DNA of 24,210 nt, taken from the IMG/VR virus record IMGVR_UViG_3300035698_014979, positions 1-24,210 of that record; one strand, written 5' to 3'. Shown here in pieces: positions 7,968 to 13,396 of the stretch (the first letter of the stretch is position 1; every line of letters starts with the position of its first letter). The notes beneath the pieces were generated by a model that searched no databases, was not told the origin of the DNA, and worked only from the letters and a program-made list of their open reading frames with translations. Source of the DNA: a virus. Made by a program: the position numbers and the translations under genes.

Positions 7968-9447
7968 AAAACTCCTCTGTTATGTCTTCAAAAATGTCTT
8001 CAGGATTATCTTCTTCAAATTCAGGAAAGCCTTCCTCTGGCACTAGTCTTAGGTCATCCGGCGATTTGTACCTAGTTCTTGGAATGGTATGTAAATGCGC
8101 GTCGTTAAATAGGTATCGTATGCAGTCCATTAAATGGTCGTTCTTTTTGGCCAGTCTGCCGTCTTCATCCGTCGCGTAGTTTCTTATCTCCCAAACACAC
8201 TTCGGGCATTGATCTGATACAACGAATAAATCTTCTCTGATAAAATCTTTTATCGATGAGAGTTTTACTGTTTTATCTTTTAGATCTTTCACACAAGGGA
8301 TCATCCCTTCTCGGTATTCGTCTTTAACTTCGTTTGCAAACCAAGCGGCGGCGTAATCGTAAACATCTCTCCAAAAATCTCTTCTTGGCATAATAGATTC
8401 TTTGAGCGCCCAAGCTCGTGGCCATATTTGTTTGGAAGATGTCTTATCCTTATTCTTCTCGTAAATTTCTCTTAAGATTAAAACCTTCTTAGTCCTCTTA
8501 TGAACCGAGCACATTAAGGCACCAAAGCATGACGTTGAGGCCGGATCATAAATCGCATGGTATGTGTAATCTTTCGGATGTCTGTTTATCTCTTCCATTA
8601 ATTCTGCATGAGGACGTACGTGCTTTGTGTGCCCATCAAACTTTCCGTCGGGAGAAATCCTGGGGGCCTCAAACATGGGGAATATGTGCAATGCTCCTGA
8701 AGGAACAATTTGGGCCATATACTCCCGCATCCAAACATGCCACTCGCCTCTAACGATTAGCGTTTCCTTCATCTCCTCTAACCACTCTTTTGAAATATAA
8801 GGGTTAGTGTCCGTAGGCATTTCAAACGCTGCACCTGAAGGGCTTCTCTTTATCCCCGTTTCTGTGCGACAAAAAGCATGGTCTTCCGTATCCGGTGGCG
8901 TTCCGAAAATAAAAATAGGCGCTTCGTAGGTGGCCAGGTTAGGCTCCATCCCTTCATGAAACTTAGGATGAAAATCTTTATACTCATCGTAAACTATGGC
9001 GTGAGGGTTTATTCCTCGATAAGCTTCGTAGTTCTCAGACCCATCAATCTTAATGAAGCTTCCGTTTTTAAATCTAATACGGTGTTCAGTTTCAGAAGGT
9101 TTACCCTCGATGTACTTACTTGAAAGTTTTCCCAGGAAATTAGGTAATCGCCCGTTCTCCCACACAAGCTCTTTTGCCTGTTTGTAGGTTGGAGCGATGT
9201 AGTAACAATGCTGATTAGGTTTAGACAATGCGATACGATAAAGGATGTAACAGGCCAGTTCTGTCTTACCGAATTTTCGCCCACATCTAACGAATATCTT
9301 TTTCAGGCCCTTTAAGAAATAGGCCGTACCCACTTTTAACTGTCCTGAGTGCGGAGTCCATATATCGGCCAAATCTTTTAAGACAATAGCTAGATACTTC
9401 TGAAGCATCAGAATATCTTTGGCCTTAATAGATTGATCTGGACGCAT
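7960..9447 (-). CDS. terL: Terminase large subunit (packaging ATPase-nuclease)
   Basis: The 495-aa product has the two-domain layout of large terminases. ATPase domain: Walker A GRKFGKT at residues 56-62, Walker B with catalytic acid IVYDEY at 151-156, and a coupling motif FGTPP at 181-185. Nuclease domain with RNase H-like fold: the acidic residue in YDPAS (D301), further acids around YDYAAAW (about 361-369) and the C-terminal NDHLMDCIRY (D437, D441). It drives genome packaging through the portal and cuts concatemers. AAAGG lies 9 bases before ATG 9447, next to a short inverted repeat. The neighbouring genes (small terminase upstream, portal downstream) agree with the call. Confidence 0.95.
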   Translation of the reverse strand: MRPDQSIKAKDILMLQKYLAIVLKDLADIWTPHSGQLKVGTAYFLKGLKKIFVRCGRKFGKTELACYILYRIALSKPNQHCYYIAPTYKQAKELVWENGRLPNFLGKLSSKYIEGKPSETEHRIRFKNGSFIKIDGSENYEAYRGINPHAIVYDEYKDFHPKFHEGMEPNLATYEAPIFIFGTPPDTEDHAFCRTETGIKRSPSGAAFEMPTDTNPYISKEWLEEMKETLIVRGEWHVWMREYMAQIVPSGALHIFPMFEAPRISPDGKFDGHTKHVRPHAELMEEINRHPKDYTYHAIYDPASTSCFGALMCSVHKRTKKVLILREIYEKNKDKTSSKQIWPRAWALKESIMPRRDFWRDVYDYAAAWFANEVKDEYREGMIPCVKDLKDKTVKLSSIKDFIREDLFVVSDQCPKCVWEIRNYATDEDGRLAKKNDHLMDCIRYLFNDAHLHTIPRTRYKSPDDLRLVPEEGFPEFEEDNPEDIFEDITEEFYD

Positions 9448-9449
9448 TA

Positions 9450-9483
9450 GCTAAAACCTTTAAGGCCTGGGTTTTGTTTTAGC
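9450..9483 (-). promoter_or_regulatory. Hairpin at the large-terminase ribosome-binding site
   Basis: On the minus strand GCTAAAAC (rc of 9476-9483) is complementary over 8 bases to GTTTTAGC (rc of 9450-9457), with 18 bases between. The second arm ends 2 bases before the ATG and touches the AAAGG Shine-Dalgarno sequence (9457-9461). A second copy of the first arm lies at 9493-9500 and could pair as an alternative. Confidence 0.4.
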
Positions 9484-9505
9484 GTTTTGAATGTTTTAGC
9501 GTTTT
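9475..9505. repeat. Two 14-bp direct repeats upstream of large terminase
   Basis: TGTTTTAGCGTTTT occurs at 9475-9488 and again, identical, at 9492-9505 (17-bp period). They fill most of the 59-bp gap between the 76-aa gene and the large-terminase gene. They may be a protein-binding site or alternative arms of a leader hairpin. Confidence 0.7.
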
Positions 9506-9506
9506 T

Positions 9507-9737
9507 CTATTTGTAAACAGGCTCGTTAGTAACAGGATGAAACCCAAGCAAAACGCCTTTAGAACTATTTGCCTTTGAACCTCCGCCCACATCGACCTTA
9601 ACTTCTTCCACCACGGGTTCGGGATCTTCCTCCAATTCAGTGCCCTCAAAAATATCGACCTTAACTTCTTGGGAGTTAACTTCTTCTAACTCCGCGATAT
9701 CGCTTTTAAGATCTTCTGACTTTTTCTTCTTTGCCAC
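9507..9737 (-). CDS. Unknown acidic small protein (76 aa)
   Basis: The product starts with a Lys-rich N-terminus (MAKKKK), continues with an acidic helix (SDIAELEEVNSQEVKVDIFEG), two VKVD segments and a Gly/Ser linker, and ends in LLGFHPVTNEPVYK. Short phage proteins with such a HPVT-EPVY-like tail occur, but the function is not known to me. It begins 3 bases after the NlpC/P60 gene ends, in the late operon between the lysis peptidase and large terminase. It is conserved-looking enough in codon use and spacing to be real. Confidence 0.55.
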   Translation of the reverse strand: MAKKKKSEDLKSDIAELEEVNSQEVKVDIFEGTELEEDPEPVVEEVKVDVGGGSKANSSKGVLLGFHPVTNEPVYK

Positions 9738-9740
9738 TTT

Positions 9741-10142
9741 TTACTCCTTGAAAATGTCGATAACTGCTACTAGATCTTTTCTCCAAGAAAAAGGACGGAT
9801 ACGAACCATTCCTTTATCTACGGTTTTTGAACCTCCGCCACCAGCTTCGATATATTGATAATTGTTAAGGCCAATCCCGATGTGGGTTATGCTTTCTTTG
9901 TTCTTACCGAAAAAAAGTATATGTCCGATATCCGCTTTAACCGAAGAGGATATGTCAGTTTTAGCAAAATGATTATATATCATTTGAGAACTTGCATCCC
10001 CCACTCCCCACTTTCCAATACTCCTAAGCCCTTCGAGCACCAGTCCGCTACAATCAAAACCCGAATTATATGGCCCTTCCGCACCCCATTGATACCTAGA
10101 ACCTATAAACCTAAATAAATAATTTACAAGATCGAACCGCAT
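9741..10142 (-). CDS. NlpC/P60-family peptidase, likely endolysin (133 aa)
   Basis: The product is one NlpC/P60 domain of the minimal size. Motifs in order: YQWGAEGP then FDCSGLV with nucleophile Cys31, ITHIGIGL with His87, and YIEAGGGG with the third polar residue at about position 99. Such enzymes cleave peptide bonds in peptidoglycan stem peptides. There is no signal peptide or membrane anchor, so release would need a holin; the 99-aa membrane protein is a candidate. Its place between small and large terminase is not a classic lysis-cassette position, and a virion-associated cell-wall peptidase that helps DNA entry is the alternative. It starts behind AAAGGGA upstream of ATG 10142. Confidence 0.85.
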   Translation of the reverse strand: MRFDLVNYLFRFIGSRYQWGAEGPYNSGFDCSGLVLEGLRSIGKWGVGDASSQMIYNHFAKTDISSSVKADIGHILFFGKNKESITHIGIGLNNYQYIEAGGGGSKTVDKGMVRIRPFSWRKDLVAVIDIFKE

Positions 10143-10159
10143 AATATAATCCCTTTTTA

Positions 10160-10369
10160 TTACGATGGAACGCCGTCTGTATAAAATCTCTCCAAAACTC
10201 CTGCGTGTTTAAGCGTCTTCAACTTCTTACGCTCAGACCGCATCAGCCTTTTAAACTCACGTTCTTCCGACACCACTTCCTCTCGCGATTCAAAATTATT
10301 AGGCCTATCCCACGGGTACTCCCTCTTAGGCATAACCTTTACAGACTTTTCAATCTCATCTTTACTCAT
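10160..10369 (-). CDS. Unknown basic small protein (69 aa)
   Basis: The product is hydrophilic, rich in Lys, Arg and Glu, and probably helical, with a central segment EEVVSEEREFKRLMRSERKK. No domain was recognised. Its ATG overlaps the small-terminase stop by 4 bases (ATGA), so it is probably translated by coupling and may work with the terminase or the packaged DNA. This is inferred from position only. Confidence 0.55.
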   Translation of the reverse strand: MSKDEIEKSVKVMPKREYPWDRPNNFESREEVVSEEREFKRLMRSERKKLKTLKHAGVLERFYTDGVPS

Positions 10370-10857
10370 TCAAATATACTCCCTTCTAAATCCTCATCTT
10401 CCACCGTTTCAAAATCGACCTCAATGGCGGCGAATGGGTCACAAGACTGCATAAGCTTTTTAACTTCATTCGCTGGAAGGTCTTTCATTTCTTGAAAGAT
10501 GTTTATTCCTATTTCCATTTTGTGGCTTATCTTTTCAGAATACTTTTCGGGGTTGTCGATTGAGGCCAGATATTTACGTTGGTCAAACTTCAATTTTTCG
10601 GCGGGCACTTGATCTTTCTCAATATCCTTGGCCACGCCTTTAGCTATGTCATTGAACCAAACGTCCGCCCTTCGTTTCTTTGCCTCTTCGAGTTCTTCAC
10701 GAAAAGACGATTCCTTAACTTGGTACTGAACGACCACCGCTTCCGCGAAGGTGACTTTTCTACCAATGTTCACTTCTGCTAACGCTTGATCTTCCGTCAG
10801 GCCGGAAGCAATCAGATTCAGAAAGTCATGTCGGGGAAACTCTTTAAACCAATTCAA
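10366..10857 (-). CDS. terS: Terminase small subunit (candidate)
   Basis: The 163-aa product has an N-terminal helix-turn-helix-like part (LIASGLTEDQALAEVNIG, residues 16-33), a long central helical region containing REELEEAKKRRADVWFNDIA and PAEKLKFDQRKYLASIDNPEKYSEK, and an acidic C-terminus. The segment with KRRAD-W and the KYLAS..NP.KY block matches the style of small terminases. These proteins bind the packaging site and hand DNA to the large subunit. The start is a TTG at 10857: an in-frame TAA lies two codons upstream. A 5-codon reading frame (ATG at about 10871, stop TGA overlapping the TTG) precedes it and could couple initiation. It is the first gene after a 400-bp non-coding stretch with repeats. 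Confidence 0.8.
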   Translation of the reverse strand: MNWFKEFPRHDFLNLIASGLTEDQALAEVNIGRKVTFAEAVVVQYQVKESSFREELEEAKKRRADVWFNDIAKGVAKDIEKDQVPAEKLKFDQRKYLASIDNPEKYSEKISHKMEIGINIFQEMKDLPANEVKKLMQSCDPFAAIEVDFETVEDEDLEGSIFE

Positions 10858-11257
10858 AGTTTATTTCCCATTCTTTTGGTGTGCATTGAAAAAATCATAA
10901 ACCAAAAAATCAAATAAGCCTAAAGAAATTAACACGATAACTACCATGCTTTTTCGTTAGCTTTTTCTTTTTGTAAGCCTTTTAGTTTTTGAAGGAGGGA
11001 AAAAATTTTTGGGAGGTTGGTAAGGTGGAAAATTTGGGAGGTTGGTAAGGTGGTGCCACTATGACACTAGTTGGTTTAGAATTTTGGAAAATTTTTGTGT
11101 AAAGCGTACGGATGAGATGGCCAGACTGAACTGAAGCGGGGGGTACGGGGGTGGGGTAGCGCGTTAACCCAGGCAACCAATAGGCTTCGTAACCCTATGA
11201 TATTACTAAGGTGTATCGATAAACTTTATTATAGTGCGTGTCTCTTATATATGTGAG
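10858..11257. other. 400-bp non-coding stretch, possible packaging (pac/cos) region
   Basis: No convincing gene is seen. Contents from left to right: a copy of the core AACACGATAA at 10931-10940, pyrimidine-rich AT segments, two 21-bp direct repeats at 11008-11053, and a G-rich patch (GGGGGGTACGGGGGTGGGG) at about 11138-11156. It lies directly upstream of the small-terminase gene, where packaging signals of many phages are found. It may also hold the small-terminase promoter. Confidence 0.5.
11008..11053. repeat. Two 21-bp direct repeats upstream of small terminase
   Basis: A 21-bp sequence with core GGGAGGTTGGTAAGGTGG is present at 11008-11028 and 11033-11053 without a mismatch, at a 25-bp period. 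The plus strand is purine- and G-rich, the minus strand pyrimidine-rich. Repeats of this kind next to small terminase are candidate small-terminase binding sites. Confidence 0.85.
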
Positions 11258-11641
11258 TTACGAAAGGATGTATCTAAGCTCTATGAGATCTAATGACTCT
11301 CTATCTCTATTAATCTTTCGGGCCTCATTACATTTAGCCTTTAAAACTGGATTAATAGTTATGAATCTCTGTAAGCTTAAAGCATTCATACCTAGATAAG
11401 ACTCCACCTTGCCGACGCTGTACCCAGAGGAGATTAGTAGTAGAACGACTGGAAAGAGTTTACCTATGTTATCCTTAAAGGCTTCAATGCTTAGTTGGCC
11501 ATCTACCTGAAGCGCCTTGATCTTATCGAGAGTCATGGGCTTTGAATCCGCATGAGTCGCGGCTCTTAATAGGTTCTTTTTCCTTAATGCTGCTTTCTTC
11601 TTTCTAACCTCACTAGGCCTATAAGCTTCGTAATCATCCAT
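11258..11641 (-). CDS. Unknown protein with possible helix-turn-helix (127 aa)
   Basis: The N-terminus is basic (RPSEVRKKKAALRKKNLLRA). The C-terminal half contains GYSVGKVESYLGMNALSLQR followed by a segment ending in KAKCNEARK, which has the spacing of helix-turn-helix domains in small terminases and related phage proteins. It is the most upstream gene of the minus-strand block and faces the divergent control region. A good promoter candidate ends right at its start codon, and a palindrome lies beyond it, so it may be a regulator. Alternatives are a second small-terminase-like DNA-binding protein or a packaging accessory factor. Function is not established. Confidence 0.6.
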   Translation of the reverse strand: MDDYEAYRPSEVRKKKAALRKKNLLRAATHADSKPMTLDKIKALQVDGQLSIEAFKDNIGKLFPVVLLLISSGYSVGKVESYLGMNALSLQRFITINPVLKAKCNEARKINRDRESLDLIELRYILS

Positions 11642-11648
11642 AACGCTT

Positions 11649-11677
11649 ATTATGGTATAGAAAGCCAGAACTGTAAA
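11649..11677 (-). promoter_or_regulatory. Sigma70-like promoter for the 127-aa gene
   Basis: On the minus strand TTTACA (rc of 11672-11677) and CATAAT (rc of 11649-11654) are separated by 17 bases; each matches the consensus in five of six positions. Transcription would begin at about 11641-11643, essentially on the ATG, so the message would be leaderless or nearly so. Confidence 0.55.
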
Positions 11678-11697
11678 ACTGCAATTGACTTGCAGTT
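11677..11697. promoter_or_regulatory. Perfect palindrome (operator candidate)
   Basis: AACTGCAA, 5 bases (TTGAC), TTGCAGTT is a perfect inverted repeat with 8-bp arms. It abuts the -35 box of the promoter of the 127-aa gene, a usual place for an activator or repressor site. Confidence 0.6.
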
Positions 11698-11809
11698 ACC
11701 TAACGCTCTTAGTTAAAAGACCATCGGGAAGTTCCAAGCTATGCCAGGAACATTTACAAAACTGGAACGCATCTAACTCATTAATATTAAAGGTATGTTC
11801 TTATGTTCT

Positions 11810-11826
11810 TATATATATATATATAT
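11810..11826. repeat. TA dinucleotide tract
   Basis: An uninterrupted alternating TA run lies inside a very AT-rich segment (about 11783-11870). It is preceded by two copies of ATGTTCTT. Such tracts melt easily and can serve as DNA-unwinding elements. Confidence 0.7.
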
Positions 11827-12006
11827 TAAGTATACAGTATATTTCTACACATTATTATTAAGCCCTTTTTTATAAACACCATGGGCGCAGATCCTGGCGC
11901 AATATTGTGTTTTTTTATGGTACAGTCGGAACCTAAGAAAATCAGAACCTTACAAGCCTTTTTAAATTAAATGTTCCTAGGCTTCCTCAGAACATCCCTT
12001 TCTAGG

Positions 12007-12108
12007 GCCTTTTAAGCCTCATCCCCCAGGTTAAAACCCTTTTAACCTTTTAACCCTTTTAGCCCTTTTAGCCCTTTTAAACCTTTTAACCCTTTTAAAC
12101 CTCATCCC
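12007..12108. repeat. Array of seven 9-bp units flanked by a longer repeat
   Basis: CCTTTT begins at 12038, 12046, 12055, 12064, 12073, 12082 and 12091, that is at 9-bp steps after a first step of 8. The units read CCCTTTTAA or CCCTTTTAG with one ACCTTTTAA. A 19-bp element (GCCTTTTAAGCCTCATCCC at 12007-12025) recurs with two mismatches at 12090-12108, overlapping the last unit, so the array is flanked by CCTCATCCC on both sides. Confidence 0.9.
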
Positions 12109-12156
12109 TTTTATTATGTTTGGTAAAAGTTACTTACTTAAATAAATAGCTATTGT

Positions 12157-12179
12157 AAACACGATAAAAACACGATAAA
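12157..12179 (+). repeat. Tandem copies of the AACACGATA motif
   Basis: AAACACGATAAA occurs at 12157-12168 and again at 12168-12179, an 11-bp step, about one helical turn. They lie 36 bases before the first plus-strand gene and overlap a weak promoter candidate (TTGTAA 12153-12158, 17 bases, TAAAGT 12176-12181). The same motif is found at other intergenic sites of the window. Confidence 0.65.
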
Positions 12180-12214
12180 GTATTTTTAGGCAAAAACAAC
12201 AAAGGTTAAAAACT

Positions 12215-12616
12215 ATGTCATTTTTCAAAAAGAAGCACAAAAAGAGTCAAACGCCTCAAGGCAGCTCTAAAAACTTTAAGTTTATCCCAACTTGGAAGCT
12301 TAAGCTGATTTTAGATAGTCCTAACTGCACTGGCATTGACGGTTGTGATTATGGCCCTTGGAAAGAAGAACTAGAACAAATTCTTTTTGAAAGGAACAAC
12401 CGCCTTCAGGAATGGGAATTAAGGAAAACCATGCATGGCCTAGACCAGGCAATTAAGGCCATGAGCGAAAAAAGCAACGAGACTGCAAAACTCCCAAGCG
12501 ATTGGCTCGATAGAACAGAAGCATTTTCCGAGATTAATGATTTTTGGAAGATCAAAGGCCCGAATGGGTTCAGTTACGAAATTTTAGCGATACCGCCACT
12601 AATAATGGCTTTTTAA
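12215..12616 (+). CDS. Unknown protein (133 aa)
   Basis: The N-terminus is Lys-rich (MSFFKKKHKKS). A central part with two Cys residues (PNCTGIDGCDYGPWKEELEQ) is followed by a long Glu/Arg/Gln-rich helix and a C-terminus with Trp and Pro. The CTG-DGCDYGPWK pattern is reminiscent of short proteins that tabulate pairs of Cys, but two Cys residues alone do not make a metal site. AAAGG lies 9 bases before the ATG. It is the first plus-strand gene after the control region and so possibly expressed early. Function unknown. Confidence 0.55.
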   Translation: MSFFKKKHKKSQTPQGSSKNFKFIPTWKLKLILDSPNCTGIDGCDYGPWKEELEQILFERNNRLQEWELRKTMHGLDQAIKAMSEKSNETAKLPSDWLDRTEAFSEINDFWKIKGPNGFSYEILAIPPLIMAF

Positions 12617-12641
12617 TAAACAACCAACAAAGGGGTTAAAA

Positions 12642-12836
12642 ATGAAAAAACAATACATAATCCACGATTGGGCCGGAAATCACAAATTCCAAGGTGAAGA
12701 GTTTAGAACGATAACCGCGGCCAGTGATTTTTTAGAGGATCAAGTTTTAAAGCTATATCCAGAAACTCAAGACAATGAAGAATTATTCTATGAGCAAATG
12801 AACGAATACTCTATAGATAAAAAAGAGGAGAATTAA
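12642..12836 (+). CDS. Unknown acidic protein (64 aa)
   Basis: The product reads as one small alpha/beta unit: a strand (KKQYIIHDW), then a helix (TAASDFLEDQVLKLYP) and an acidic Glu-rich tail. No family is recognised. AAAGGGG lies 7 bases before ATG 12642, and the gene follows the 133-aa gene by 25 bases, so both are likely co-transcribed. Confidence 0.6.
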   Translation: MKKQYIIHDWAGNHKFQGEEFRTITAASDFLEDQVLKLYPETQDNEELFYEQMNEYSIDKKEEN

Positions 12837-12837
12837 A

Positions 12838-13024
12838 ATGAGAATAACAGATAAAGATTTAAACGCTGTTGTGAAGCGGAGATCTCAACCAGGCCAGGGA
12901 AGGGGCAAACAGGCTCAATCACTTTTTAAGAATAGAACTCGGGGATTTAATGCCAGTCCATCTTTGGGAAGAATATCTTGATGAAGACGGTCAAAAAACT
13001 GGTGAAAAAGAGGTTTTGTTTTAG
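12838..13024 (+). pseudogene. Small phage gene with an apparent +1 frameshift
   Basis: ATG 12838 lies behind AGAGGAG and opens a 47-codon frame to a stop at 12981. Its first 14 residues (MRITDKDLNAVVKR) resemble the start of a family of small phage proteins that begin with an ITDKDLE-like segment. The rest of that frame is Gln/Gly/Arg/Ser-rich and not protein-like. In the +1 frame, open from 12875 to a TAG at 13022-13024, the translation looks natural (GDLNQAREGANRLNHFLRIE and then MPVHLWEEYLDEDGQ), but lacks an ATG near its beginning. Joining both frames near 12875-12880 gives a coherent product of about 61 aa. A mutation, an assembly error or a recoding event could explain this. Confidence 0.5.
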
Positions 13025-13075
13025 CGGGACAAACATAATTTAGCGCCTTATTAACCTTTTCGCCTCGCGCGTAGT

Positions 13076-13104
13076 TTGACCTAAAAATTTAATGCTGATA
13101 AAAT
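13076..13104 (+). promoter_or_regulatory. Near-consensus sigma70 promoter of the ribbon-helix-helix gene
   Basis: TTGACC (13076-13081) and TAAAAT (13099-13104) are separated by exactly 17 bases; each matches consensus in five of six positions. Transcription would start near 13111, inside the palindrome at 13106-13123, which lies directly downstream. Confidence 0.75.
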
Positions 13105-13105
13105 G

Positions 13106-13123
13106 TGTAAACATTATTTTACA
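13106..13123. promoter_or_regulatory. Operator candidate TGTAAA-N6-TTTACA
   Basis: TGTAAA, CATTAT, TTTACA is a perfect inverted repeat with 6-bp arms over the predicted transcription start. Binding here would block the promoter. A 13-bp part (TAAACATTATTTT) recurs at 14882-14894. Confidence 0.65.
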
Positions 13124-13138
13124 AAAAAGAGAACAGTT

Positions 13139-13363
13139 ATGCCGCGCCCTAAGCTTAATAGTCGTAAACCTACCCGGTCCGTTACGCTCAAAGAGTCAAC
13201 CATACAAATGCTAAACTCTTTGGGTGAAGGCAACCTATCTGCTGGCATCGAAATGGCCTTTCAAGGATATATGGCCTTCAGAGCTATGCAAGGCATGGGC
13301 ACAATAACCCCAACGGCGCACGTTGCCCCGAACGAAGTTAAAAAAACAGCTAAGAAGAAATAG
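13139..13363 (+). CDS. Ribbon-helix-helix DNA-binding regulator (74 aa)
   Basis: The segment TRSVTLKESTIQMLNSLGEG (residues 12-31) followed by NLSAGIEMAF matches the strand-helix-helix pattern of small RHH regulators: a strand RSVTLK, a first helix, the turn GEGN, and a second helix starting at LSAGIE. The rest is a Lys-rich tail (VKKTAKKK). Such proteins bind DNA as dimers, strand in the major groove. An upstream in-frame ATG at 13103 would place the -10 box and the palindrome inside the gene, so ATG 13139 is preferred; AAGAGA lies about 10 bases ahead. The palindrome at 13106-13123 suggests autorepression. It is convergent with the recombinase gene, as in a lysogeny-control region. A plasmid-maintenance or excision-control role is also possible. 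Confidence 0.7.
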   Translation: MPRPKLNSRKPTRSVTLKESTIQMLNSLGEGNLSAGIEMAFQGYMAFRAMQGMGTITPTAHVAPNEVKKTAKKK

Positions 13364-13396
13364 AGCTTAAGAAGAAAAAAAGCCTTACGCGCGAGA

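Larger units (their letters stand above)
11642..12214. other. 573-bp divergent control region, candidate origin
   Basis: No convincing coding frame is present. The stretch separates the minus-strand block from plus-strand genes. It contains a promoter and palindrome for the 127-aa gene (11649-11697), five ATGTTC/GAACAT hexamers (11748, 11795, 11803, 11971, 11990), a TA tract (11810-11826) in a very AT-rich part, seven 9-bp tandem repeats (12037-12098) and tandem copies of the AACACGATA motif (12157-12179). Repeats plus an AT-rich element are typical of replication origins, so an origin combined with a regulatory switch is plausible; this is inference. Confidence 0.5.

Noticed and set aside
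11138-11156. G-quadruplex
   Set aside because: Only three G-runs are separated by loops; a fourth requires splitting the G6 run, so the case is weak without a computation.
10982-11176. 64-aa minus-strand reading frame
   Set aside because: It starts with TTG without a ribosome-binding site, is Pro/Ser/Thr-rich without a pattern, and consists largely of the 21-bp direct repeats read in frame. More likely non-coding.
12007-12108. CRISPR array
   Set aside because: Units are 9 bp with no unique spacers, and no cas gene lies nearby; the Cas4-like nuclease belongs to the phage DUF2800 family.
13103-13138. Upstream ATG for the ribbon-helix-helix gene
   Set aside because: It would overlap the -10 box and the palindrome, lies upstream of the predicted transcription start, and adds an unrelated MCKHYFTKKRTV extension.
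13364-13396. Bidirectional terminator between the RHH gene and the integrase gene
   Set aside because: The 33-bp convergent gap holds an A-rich run but no stable inverted repeat.
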